This document shows, piece after piece, positions 1-6,341 of a DNA stretch of 8,921 nt. A program made the position numbers and the translations under genes. Origin of the DNA: Bacteroidia bacterium. Its GTDB lineage: Bacteria; Bacteroidota; Bacteroidia; UKL13-3. How positions within the stretch are numbered: position 1 is the stretch's first letter; each line of letters begins with the position of its first letter. The notes below the pieces were generated by a model. The model saw nothing but the letters and a program-made list of their open reading frames with translations. It searched no databases and was not told the DNA's origin. The stretch spans positions 1 to 8,921 of the forward strand of contig JACFNJ010000058.1 of the NCBI GenBank assembly GCA_019454865.1, written 5' to 3'.

Positions 1-1
1 G

Positions 2-1267
2 AAACTTACTTTAATTAGCCTATCTGTATTACCCCTTTTGCTTTATGCCGGATATTTATTTAAAGAAAAAGTAAGAATAAGTTTTGAAGACGTAAGAACT
101 CAGGTTGCCAAACTAAACACCTTTGTACAAGAACACATTCAAGGCATGCAAATAGTACAAATATTTAACCGAACCGAACAAGAGTATAAAAAGTTTCAGG
201 TTATAAATGCTGAGCATCGAGATGCAAACATTCGCTCTATTTTGTATTATTCTGTGTTCTTTCCGGTTGTTGAAATAATATCCGCAATATCAATAGCATT
301 AATTGTTTGGTTTGGATCAAAAGATATTATGCAAGGCGAAGCATCCGTTGGCGTTATAACCGCTTTTATCCTTTATATTAACCTACTGTTTCGCCCGATT
401 AGGCAATTAGCAGACCGCTTTAATACAATGCAAATGGGTATTGTAGCTGCCGAGAGAATATTTAAACTTACAGATGAAAAAGAAAACATTGAACCATCAG
501 GAAATATTAAATTAAATAAAATAAAAGGTGAAATAGTTTTTAAAAATGTATGGTTTGGATACAAACCTGATGAGCCCGTATTAAAAGACATAAGTTTTAC
601 ATTACAACAAGGCATGAACCTTGCCATTGTAGGCGCAACCGGTGCAGGCAAATCATCTGTAATTAATTTACTAAGCAGGTTCTATGAAATTGATAAAGGA
701 GAAATATTTTTAGATGGCTATAACATTAAAGATTTAGACATTAAAGACGTTAGAAGCAAGATGGCTGTTGTATTGCAAGATGTGTTTTTGTTTAGCGGAA
801 GCGTAATGGACAACATAAAACTAAACAACAAATCCATAACAGACGATCACGTAATAGCAATTTCCAAACACTTGGGAGCACATGATTTTATTATGCAATT
901 ACCAAATGGATACAACCAAAATGTACAAGAAAGAGGTACTACTCTTTCGGTTGGGCAAAGACAATTGATTTCATTTGTGCGGGCAATGGTTATAAACCCT
1001 TCTGTTCTGATACTGGACGAAGCCACATCATCCGTAGATAATGAAACAGAAGAAGTAATTCAAAACGCAATTGCAACAATGATGCACAATCGAACTTCAA
1101 TTATTATTGCACATCGTCTTTCTACGATACAACATGCGCATGAAATTTTAGTATTAGATAAAGGTATGTTAGTTGAGCGTGGCAGTCATGCTCAGCTGCT
1201 TACTATCTCAAATGGATATTATAAAAAACTATATGAATTACAATTTGCAGCACTTAATAAAGTTTAA
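2..1267 (+). CDS. ABC exporter, fused permease/ATPase (MsbA-like), 5'-truncated by window
   Basis: C-terminal 421 codons of a half-size ABC exporter. The frame is open to the window edge, so the true start lies upstream; family members are usually near 590 residues, so about 170 are missing. The visible part carries the last membrane helices (about nt 14-60, 245-315 and 340-405), followed by a complete nucleotide-binding domain. That domain has Walker A GATGAGKSS (nt 632-658), Q-loop Gln (nt 776), signature LSVGQ (nt 944-958), Walker B VLILDE with D-loop SSVD (from nt 1004) and H-loop His (nt 1112). All catalytic residues are present, so an active ATPase is expected. The family works as a dimer in the inner membrane and exports lipids, peptides or drugs; the substrate cannot be read from sequence. 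The 3' end overlaps the next gene, suggesting co-transcription. Confidence 0.93.
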   Translation, partial: KLTLISLSVLPLLLYAGYLFKEKVRISFEDVRTQVAKLNTFVQEHIQGMQIVQIFNRTEQEYKKFQVINAEHRDANIRSILYYSVFFPVVEIISAISIALIVWFGSKDIMQGEASVGVITAFILYINLLFRPIRQLADRFNTMQMGIVAAERIFKLTDEKENIEPSGNIKLNKIKGEIVFKNVWFGYKPDEPVLKDISFTLQQGMNLAIVGATGAGKSSVINLLSRFYEIDKGEIFLDGYNIKDLDIKDVRSKMAVVLQDVFLFSGSVMDNIKLNNKSITDDHVIAISKHLGAHDFIMQLPNGYNQNVQERGTTLSVGQRQLISFVRAMVINPSVLILDEATSSVDNETEEVIQNAIATMMHNRTSIIIAHRLSTIQHAHEILVLDKGMLVERGSHAQLLTISNGYYKKLYELQFAALNKV

Positions 1268-2516
1268 CCTGATAGGGCTTATGCTTGTTTTGCCTTTGAT
1301 AGGTAATGCGGGTATTTTAGACAGCTTGCAAACGCAAGTAAAAACACTTCGTGATACAGCAAAAATTGATGCGTATAACGAATTGTCATATCAAGCAAAA
1401 AATACAGATATAGAAACGAGCCTTTGTTATGCTGATACTGCTTTACAACTTTCTAAACAAAAATCATACTTACGTGGTATAGGAAATGCATATATAAACA
1501 TTGGTAACTATTACCGAATACTTGGCGATAACGAAAAAGCACGGGGTTGCTATAAATGGGCATATATTCAACACAAAAACAGCGGAAATATTAAGGGAAT
1601 ATCATCAGCATTAAATTGCATTGCTTCAACCTATGTAATTGAAGCAAACTTTAATCGAGCATTAAAATATTTTATTCTTTCGTTGGATTATGCTCAAAAA
1701 ATTAAAGACAGGCGCGGTGTTGCTATTACACTTAACAATATTGGAGTAATTAACCTTGAGCTTAAAAACTTTGGTAAAGCATTAGAATATTACGAAGAAG
1801 CCTACAATACATTTAAAGAACTAGAGGATAAAACCAGTATGGCAGAAACCTTAAACAATATTGGAAACATATACCACACTCAAGGTTTGCGCACAGAAGC
1901 CTTGCGCTATTATTCGCAATCTTTGGAGATGAATAGGCTTTTGGGAAACTCAAAGGGCGAATCATTTGTGCTAAACAATATTGGTTTGGTGTATTTTGAA
2001 AACAAGGAGTACAATAAATCATTGAAGTATTATATACAAACACTTACTATAAATGAAAAACTGGGCGATAAACAATCCAACACCATTACTTACATAAACA
2101 TTGCAGAGTGTTACTATTTTTCGTCTATGTATTTTGCTGCTAAAAAGTATGCATTATTGGGCCTACAAATGGCAACAGAACAGGGGGATAAAATAAGCCA
2201 AAGCAAGGCATACGGAGTGTTATCAAGAATTTATGACAAGCTAGGCGAATATAAACTTGCATTAGAAAGCTATAAAAACCATGTTGCTTTTGAAGACAGC
2301 TTATACAATGAAAATGTTAGACAACAATTAGAAGACATTGATTCAAAGTTTCAGGCAGAAAAAATAGAAAACGAAAGACTAATGGCACAAATAAATAATC
2401 AAAACTTACAACAATCAGCAAACAATGGTTTATCGCTTGCTACCATTGCAGGAGTTACACTTGCATTGCTCGGAGTAATTGTACTTGGATTTTACTTTTT
2501 TAGACGTAAATCCTGA
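1233..2516 (+). CDS. Exported TPR-repeat protein with C-terminal membrane anchor (sensor-kinase-like, no output domain)
   Basis: 427 residues from the chosen ATG. This start gives a good signal peptide: short n-region with a Lys, hydrophobic core FNLIGLMLVLPLIG, then NAG. It overlaps the ABC gene by 35 bp. ATGs at 1173 and 1212 (in frame upstream) and 1281 (inside the hydrophobic core) fit less well. Residues 81-360 form seven TPR units of exactly 40 residues with the LNNIG/YINIG helix-A signature; a degenerate unit precedes them. Next come a coiled-coil-like stretch (about 361-398), one transmembrane helix (about 400-423) and the four-residue tail RRKS. The order signal peptide, 40-residue TPRs, coiled coil and membrane helix is that of Bacteroidota TPR sensor kinases and LuxR/LytTR regulators, but the cytoplasmic output domain is absent. 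Predicted location is the periplasm, anchored to the inner membrane. It is likely a protein-interaction or signalling scaffold; partner unknown. Confidence 0.85.
   Translation: MNYNLQHLIKFNLIGLMLVLPLIGNAGILDSLQTQVKTLRDTAKIDAYNELSYQAKNTDIETSLCYADTALQLSKQKSYLRGIGNAYINIGNYYRILGDNEKARGCYKWAYIQHKNSGNIKGISSALNCIASTYVIEANFNRALKYFILSLDYAQKIKDRRGVAITLNNIGVINLELKNFGKALEYYEEAYNTFKELEDKTSMAETLNNIGNIYHTQGLRTEALRYYSQSLEMNRLLGNSKGESFVLNNIGLVYFENKEYNKSLKYYIQTLTINEKLGDKQSNTITYINIAECYYFSSMYFAAKKYALLGLQMATEQGDKISQSKAYGVLSRIYDKLGEYKLALESYKNHVAFEDSLYNENVRQQLEDIDSKFQAEKIENERLMAQINNQNLQQSANNGLSLATIAGVTLALLGVIVLGFYFFRRKS
1473..2312 (+). repeat. Seven TPR units at exact 120-bp period (within CDS)
   Basis: Helix-A motifs recur at exactly 120-bp spacing: the codons leading into N-I-G or equivalents start near 1491, 1611, 1731, 1851, 1971 and 2091. 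Three of them (1731, 1851, 1971) share a near-identical stretch around AACAATATTGG. The seventh unit is diverged. This is intragenic amplification of a 40-residue TPR module. Confidence 0.85.
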
Positions 2517-2565
2517 TTTTTCTTATTAATTGCAAAAGCATTCTTTTAATTCCTTAAAAAATTAA

Positions 2566-2573
2566 CATATTTG
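2566..2573 (+). promoter_or_regulatory. Candidate sucD promoter, -7 box
   Basis: CATATTTG matches the Bacteroidota -7 element TAnnTTTG at all but its first base, in the common context ATTAACATATTTGCA. It sits 36 bp before the sucD ATG in the 93-bp gap after the TPR gene. The expected -33 TTTG is at best a T-rich stretch (2543-2547), so this is a moderate call. The leader before the ATG is A-rich with no Shine-Dalgarno, as is usual in this phylum. Confidence 0.4.
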
Positions 2574-2609
2574 CACCACTAAAATTGTAAATAGAATAAA
2601 TAAAAAAAC

Positions 2610-3494
2610 ATGGCTGTATTAGTAGATAAAAACTCCAGAGTAATTGTTCAAGGCTTTACCGGTAGTGAGGGAACTTTCCACGCTCAACAAATGATAGAAT
2701 ATGGAACCAATGTAGTTGGTGGTGTTACACCGGGCAAAGGCGGACAAACACATTTGGATCGTCCGGTATTTAATACCGTTAAAGATGCTGTAGAACAAGC
2801 TCAGGCAAACACTTCTATAATATTTGTTCCACCGGCATTTGCTGCTGATGCAATTATGGAAGCTGCTGATGCCGGAATAAAAGTTATTATTTGTATTACC
2901 GAAGGTATTCCGGTAAAAGACATGATTGCTGCAAAAGAATACATTAAAGGCAGAGCGTGCACACTTATTGGTCCTAACTGTCCGGGTGTAATTACTCCGG
3001 GGCAAGCTAAAGTAGGCATAATGCCCGGATTTGTTTTTAAAACCGGAAAAGTAGGTATTGTTTCTAAATCAGGAACATTAACCTATGAGGCAGCTGACCA
3101 AGTGGTAAAAGCCGGTATGGGTATTTCTACCGCTATTGGAATTGGTGGCGACCCAATTATTGGTACCCCAACAAAAGATGCTGTAGAACTACTAATGAAT
3201 GACCCGGAAACAGACGCAATTATTATGATAGGTGAAATTGGTGGTAGTTACGAAGCAGATGCTGCTCGCTGGATAAAAGCAAATGGCAATAAAAAACCGG
3301 TAGTAGGATTTATAGCCGGACAAACTGCACCTCCGGGCCGTAGAATGGGACATGCCGGTGCTATAATTGGCGGTAAAGACGATACTGCTGCTGCAAAGAT
3401 GGCTATTATGCGTGAGTGTGGTATTTATGTGGTTGAATCTCCTGCCGAAATTGGCTCTAAAATGGCTGAAGCACTTTCGCAAAAAGCAAAATAA
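2610..3494 (+). CDS. sucD: Succinyl-CoA synthetase (succinate-CoA ligase) alpha subunit
   Basis: 294 residues, full length for the family. Together with the beta subunit (SucC) it interconverts succinyl-CoA and succinate in the TCA cycle with substrate-level ADP/GDP phosphorylation, in the cytoplasm. Visible hallmarks are the N-terminal CoA-binding Rossmann segment with GFTGSEGTFH (residues 15-24), GPNCPG (121-126), the ligase-domain segment GEIGGSYE (208-215) and the phosphohistidine loop RRMGHAGAIIGG with active-site His248. The ATG start is standard: the N-terminus MAVLVDKNSRVIVQG begins where homologues begin. The gene is flanked by its own candidate promoter and an intrinsic terminator, so it is probably monocistronic. 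sucC is not adjacent on either side. Identification is by strong recognisable homology. Confidence 0.97.
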   Translation: MAVLVDKNSRVIVQGFTGSEGTFHAQQMIEYGTNVVGGVTPGKGGQTHLDRPVFNTVKDAVEQAQANTSIIFVPPAFAADAIMEAADAGIKVIICITEGIPVKDMIAAKEYIKGRACTLIGPNCPGVITPGQAKVGIMPGFVFKTGKVGIVSKSGTLTYEAADQVVKAGMGISTAIGIGGDPIIGTPTKDAVELLMNDPETDAIIMIGEIGGSYEADAARWIKANGNKKPVVGFIAGQTAPPGRRMGHAGAIIGGKDDTAAAKMAIMRECGIYVVESPAEIGSKMAEALSQKAK

Positions 3495-3514
3495 ACTAAA
3501 ATAAGAAAATACAC

Positions 3515-3546
3515 AAAAGGCTATCCTAATATGGGTAGCTTTTTTG
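3515..3546 (+). terminator. Rho-independent terminator after sucD
   Basis: Stem GCTATCC (3520-3526) pairs with GGGTAGC (3533-3539), with one T:G wobble and a 6-nt loop TAATAT. Six Ts follow (3540-3545). The A-run before the stem extends the pairing into the T-run, so it may also act weakly in the reverse direction. It lies 25 bp after the sucD stop. Confidence 0.85.
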
Positions 3547-3835
3547 GTTTGTAAGCTTCCCCCAAAAATAATACAGTCCAAAAGTGAAAATTGTTAACAA
3601 TAGTTTTATCGCTACTTTAAGTTACAATCAACATCTGTTTTACTTACAACTTATTCTATTTTCTAATAAAAGATTTTTATTAATATTTTTCAAGAGAAAA
3701 TTCGACCCGTTTTAACAAGTGTCTAATAAAACATTTCTTTGTGGGTAAAGATTATGGTCATCTTTTTAAAAAAGTCGTTTTATAGTGCATCTAAACACTA
3801 ATTTTGTTTGTCGATAAACAATAAATTTTAATTCC
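3547..3835. other. Non-coding intergenic region
   Basis: About 290 bp with no credible gene on either strand. It holds several structured AT-rich pieces: a perfect 12-bp palindrome ATTGTTAACAAT (3590-3601); an all-A/T inverted repeat TAATAAAA/TTTTATTA (3664-3682); the 10-mer TCTAATAAAA repeated exactly 60 bp apart (3662 and 3722); and AAAGAT/ATCTTT around a 7-nt loop (3747-3765), just upstream of the candidate promoter. None matches a known riboswitch or RNA that I recognise. In AT-rich DNA some of these are expected by chance. Confidence 0.6.
3778..3806 (+). promoter_or_regulatory. Candidate promoter for the M16 operon
   Basis: TAATTTTG at 3799-3806 is a perfect match to the Bacteroidota -7 consensus TAnnTTTG. 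A T-rich TTTT (3778-3781) lies 17 bp upstream at roughly the -33 position. Transcription would begin near 3812, leaving a leader of about 24 nt before the TTG start of the first peptidase gene. Confidence 0.5.
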
Positions 3836-5086
3836 TTGATTAATTTTAACAAATTTACGCTTTCAAATGGGTTGGAGGTAATACACCACCAAGATTCAAA
3901 CTCAAAACTTTGTGTATTAAACCTACTTTACAAGGTTGGTTCAAAAGACGAAAACCCAAACAAAACCGGTTTTGCCCACTTGTTTGAACACTTAATGTTT
4001 GGTGGCTCAGTTAATGTTAAGGAGTTTGACTCGGAATTACAAATGGTAGGAGGCGAAAACAACGCATTTACCAGCAACGATATTACAAATTACTACATAA
4101 CAGTTCCTGCCAATAACATCGAAACTGCTTTTTGGTTAGAGAGCGACAGAATGTTAAGTCTTGATTTTAACCAAAAAGTATTGGATACGCAAAAATCAGT
4201 AGTAATTGAAGAGTTTAAAGAACGATACATCAATCCGCCTTATGGGGATATCTGGCTTAAACTGCTTCCACTTGCATACAAGCAACATCCATACAAGTGG
4301 CCTACTATAGGAAAAGATTTTTCGCATATTGAAACTGCAACTTTAGACGATGTAAAAGCATTTTTTTATGGGTTTTATGCCCCAAACAATGCCATATTAG
4401 TTATCAGCGGAAATATTGATTTAAACAAAACAAAAGCGTTGGCCGAAAAGTGGTTTGGCTCAATACCAAAACGCAATTTTATTAAACCAACCTATCCAAC
4501 AGAGCCTCCACAAACAGAAAAAAGAACCGAAAAGGTATATGCCGATGTTCCGTTAGATGCAATCGTAATTGGGTTTCATATATGCCATAGGTTACATCCT
4601 GATTTTTTTGCTTGTGATATGCTTACCGATATATTGGGGGGAGGAAAATCATCCCGTTTATACAATGAGTTACTAAAAAACAAAAAAATATTTAGTGAAG
4701 TAGATTGCTATCAAACCGGTGATTTTGAGCCGGGATTAATAATAATTGAAGGTAAACTAACGGAAGGCATAACACACGAAATAGCCGAAAAAGAAGTTTT
4801 TGAGGTAATAAATAACTTAATTAAAGACGGGGTTAAAATTACTGAGGTTGAAAAAATAAAAAACAAAACCGAAACCAACATCCGGTTTAATGATGTGGGT
4901 GTATTAAGCAAAGCAATGAAATTAGCTTTTGCAACCTATTATGGAGATACCAACCTGGCAAATACAGAAGTAGAAGAATATTTAAAGGTTAGTCCCGAAA
5001 ACATACAAAAAGCAGCCGAAACATATTTAAAACCAACAAACGCAAACGTATTATATTATTTCGCTAAAAATGCAACAACTAAATAG
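3836..5086 (+). CDS. M16 family zinc metallopeptidase, catalytic subunit
   Basis: 416 residues, typical for one M16B chain. The inverted zinc motif HxxEH is intact: H48-L-F-E51-H52 in GFAHLFEHLMFGG. The usual downstream segments follow: ENNAFTSNDITNYY (residues 74-87) and VVIEEFKE (122-129), whose glutamates include the expected third zinc ligand. The C-terminal half lacks the substrate-binding Arg/Tyr pair of the partner chain: the equivalent positions are L280 and S287. The start is TTG: upstream in frame there is a stop at 3815 and no ATG/GTG, and the N-terminus MINFNKFTLSNGLEVI begins exactly where homologues do. No signal peptide is seen, so cytoplasmic location is likely. It overlaps the next gene by 17 bp; the two chains should form a heterodimer degrading peptides. 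The specific substrate is unknown. Confidence 0.93.
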   Translation: MINFNKFTLSNGLEVIHHQDSNSKLCVLNLLYKVGSKDENPNKTGFAHLFEHLMFGGSVNVKEFDSELQMVGGENNAFTSNDITNYYITVPANNIETAFWLESDRMLSLDFNQKVLDTQKSVVIEEFKERYINPPYGDIWLKLLPLAYKQHPYKWPTIGKDFSHIETATLDDVKAFFYGFYAPNNAILVISGNIDLNKTKALAEKWFGSIPKRNFIKPTYPTEPPQTEKRTEKVYADVPLDAIVIGFHICHRLHPDFFACDMLTDILGGGKSSRLYNELLKNKKIFSEVDCYQTGDFEPGLIIIEGKLTEGITHEIAEKEVFEVINNLIKDGVKITEVEKIKNKTETNIRFNDVGVLSKAMKLAFATYYGDTNLANTEVEEYLKVSPENIQKAAETYLKPTNANVLYYFAKNATTK

Positions 5087-6341
5087 ACAAAAAGCACCGG
5101 AAAGCACTAAAATTAACGCATTTAATTTGCCACCTTGCGAAATCCATCATTCAAAAGGAGGAATACCTATTTATAGTTATCCGGCTTTAGTAGAGCAGGT
5201 TTTACGCATAGAGTTTGTGTTTGATGCGGGAATAAATAAACAAAGCCAACGCGCTTTAGCAAGCGCATCAAATGCATTATTAACAGAAGGCACAAGCAGC
5301 AGTAACGCAAAAGCCATTGCAGACAATTTAGACTACTTTGGAAGTTATGTGCAATCGCGATGCACAGTAGATGATGCACAACTTACATTATATTGCTTAA
5401 AAAAACATGCAACCAAATGCTTATCAATTGTAGAAGATGTAATTAAAAATGCGCAATATTTTGAAAATGAATTAGATATATTTGTAAAAAACAATAAACA
5501 ACGACTAAAAGTTCAACAGAAAAAAACATCCTATTTATGTAGAAGAGCATTTTATGAAGAAATATTTGGGATGGAAAGCCCCATTGCTTCTTTCTCTAAT
5601 TCAAACGATTATGATAATATTTCACGTGAAACATTGCTTGATTTTCATAAAACAAATTACCAAACTTCAATAAAATACATAACCGTATGTGGCAATGTAG
5701 ATGCTGAACTAATAAATACAATTATAGCATTTGCAAGTGGTTTTACAGTTAAAAACAATAAGCCGTCCTATAAATCAAATCAAGTTCTAGCCAAATCAAA
5801 ATATGTAAAAAAAGAAAATTCTGCCCAAGCAACAGTTAGAATTGGCAGAAAACTATTTAACCGAAAACATGAAAAATATCGAAAAACACAGTTAGCAAAC
5901 ATGATACTTGGCGGATATTTTGGTTCAAGATTAATGAAAAACATTCGTGAAGACAAAGGATTAACTTATGGCATATACTCCGTTTTAGAATCATATTATG
6001 ATGATGGTGGTTTTTATATAGAAGCTGATGTAAATGCCCAAAAATCAGAAATAGCATTAAAAGAAATTAAACACGAATTACAAAAACTATGTACCGATCC
6101 TGTAAGTGAAAAAGAGTTAAACCAAGCAAAAAATTACTTTATTGGCTCTTTATTAAGAAGCATTGATGGTCCTTTCTCAATTATGGACAGAAATAGAATT
6201 ATAATAGATTATGAACACAGCATGAACTATTACAATGAATTTTTTGATATTATAAACAGCACAAATGGCAACGAAATTAGAGATATATTTGTAGAATACT
6301 TTGAACCAGAAAAGCTCGTTGAAGTAGTATGCGGTCCCTAA
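5070..6341 (+). CDS. M16 family peptidase-like protein, non-catalytic partner subunit
   Basis: 423 residues with the M16 fold, but no zinc site. Aligning LASASNALLTEG (residues 63-74) with the partner's HxxEH region puts Ser65, Asn68 and Ala69 where His, Glu and His should be. Residues 281-303 (GGYFGSRLMKN, then IREDKGLTYGIYS) carry the conserved Arg293/Tyr300 pair that in two-chain M16B enzymes such as Sphingomonas Sph2681/Sph2682 is supplied by the non-catalytic chain. It therefore complements the upstream gene, and together they make one active site. The ATG overlaps the upstream stop by 17 bp, consistent with translational coupling and equal stoichiometry. No signal peptide. The gene also contains a parS-like 16-mer at 5618-5633 (codons for N-I-S-R-E-T). 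It overlaps the next gene by 13 bp. Confidence 0.9.
   Translation: MQQLNRQKAPESTKINAFNLPPCEIHHSKGGIPIYSYPALVEQVLRIEFVFDAGINKQSQRALASASNALLTEGTSSSNAKAIADNLDYFGSYVQSRCTVDDAQLTLYCLKKHATKCLSIVEDVIKNAQYFENELDIFVKNNKQRLKVQQKKTSYLCRRAFYEEIFGMESPIASFSNSNDYDNISRETLLDFHKTNYQTSIKYITVCGNVDAELINTIIAFASGFTVKNNKPSYKSNQVLAKSKYVKKENSAQATVRIGRKLFNRKHEKYRKTQLANMILGGYFGSRLMKNIREDKGLTYGIYSVLESYYDDGGFYIEADVNAQKSEIALKEIKHELQKLCTDPVSEKELNQAKNYFIGSLLRSIDGPFSIMDRNRIIIDYEHSMNYYNEFFDIINSTNGNEIRDIFVEYFEPEKLVEVVCGP
5618..5633. other. parS-like ParB-binding site, intragenic (15/16)
   Basis: TATTTCACGTGAAACA differs from the canonical parS TGTTTCACGTGAAACA only at position 2. It lies inside the non-catalytic M16 gene. The match is seen directly; ParB binding is inferred. 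Confidence 0.65.

Noticed and set aside
2530..2545. TTGCAAAAGCA as a terminator hairpin after the TPR gene
   Set aside because: Only three base pairs in the stem and no proper T-run directly after it.
2619..3005. Minus-strand open frame of 128 codons opposite sucD
   Set aside because: Lies entirely within a strongly conserved gene on the other strand; the translation has no recognisable domain.
3192..3581. Minus-strand open frame of 129 codons opposite sucD and its terminator
   Set aside because: A shadow of sucD codon use, with low-complexity Cys/Phe/Ser-rich translation and no family resemblance; it also runs through the terminator.
5618..5633. Noc-type nucleoid-occlusion site (TATTTCCCGGGAAATA)
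   Set aside because: The left half TATTTC fits, but the centre is ACGT rather than CCGG and the right end is parS-like. Noc is also a Firmicutes protein.
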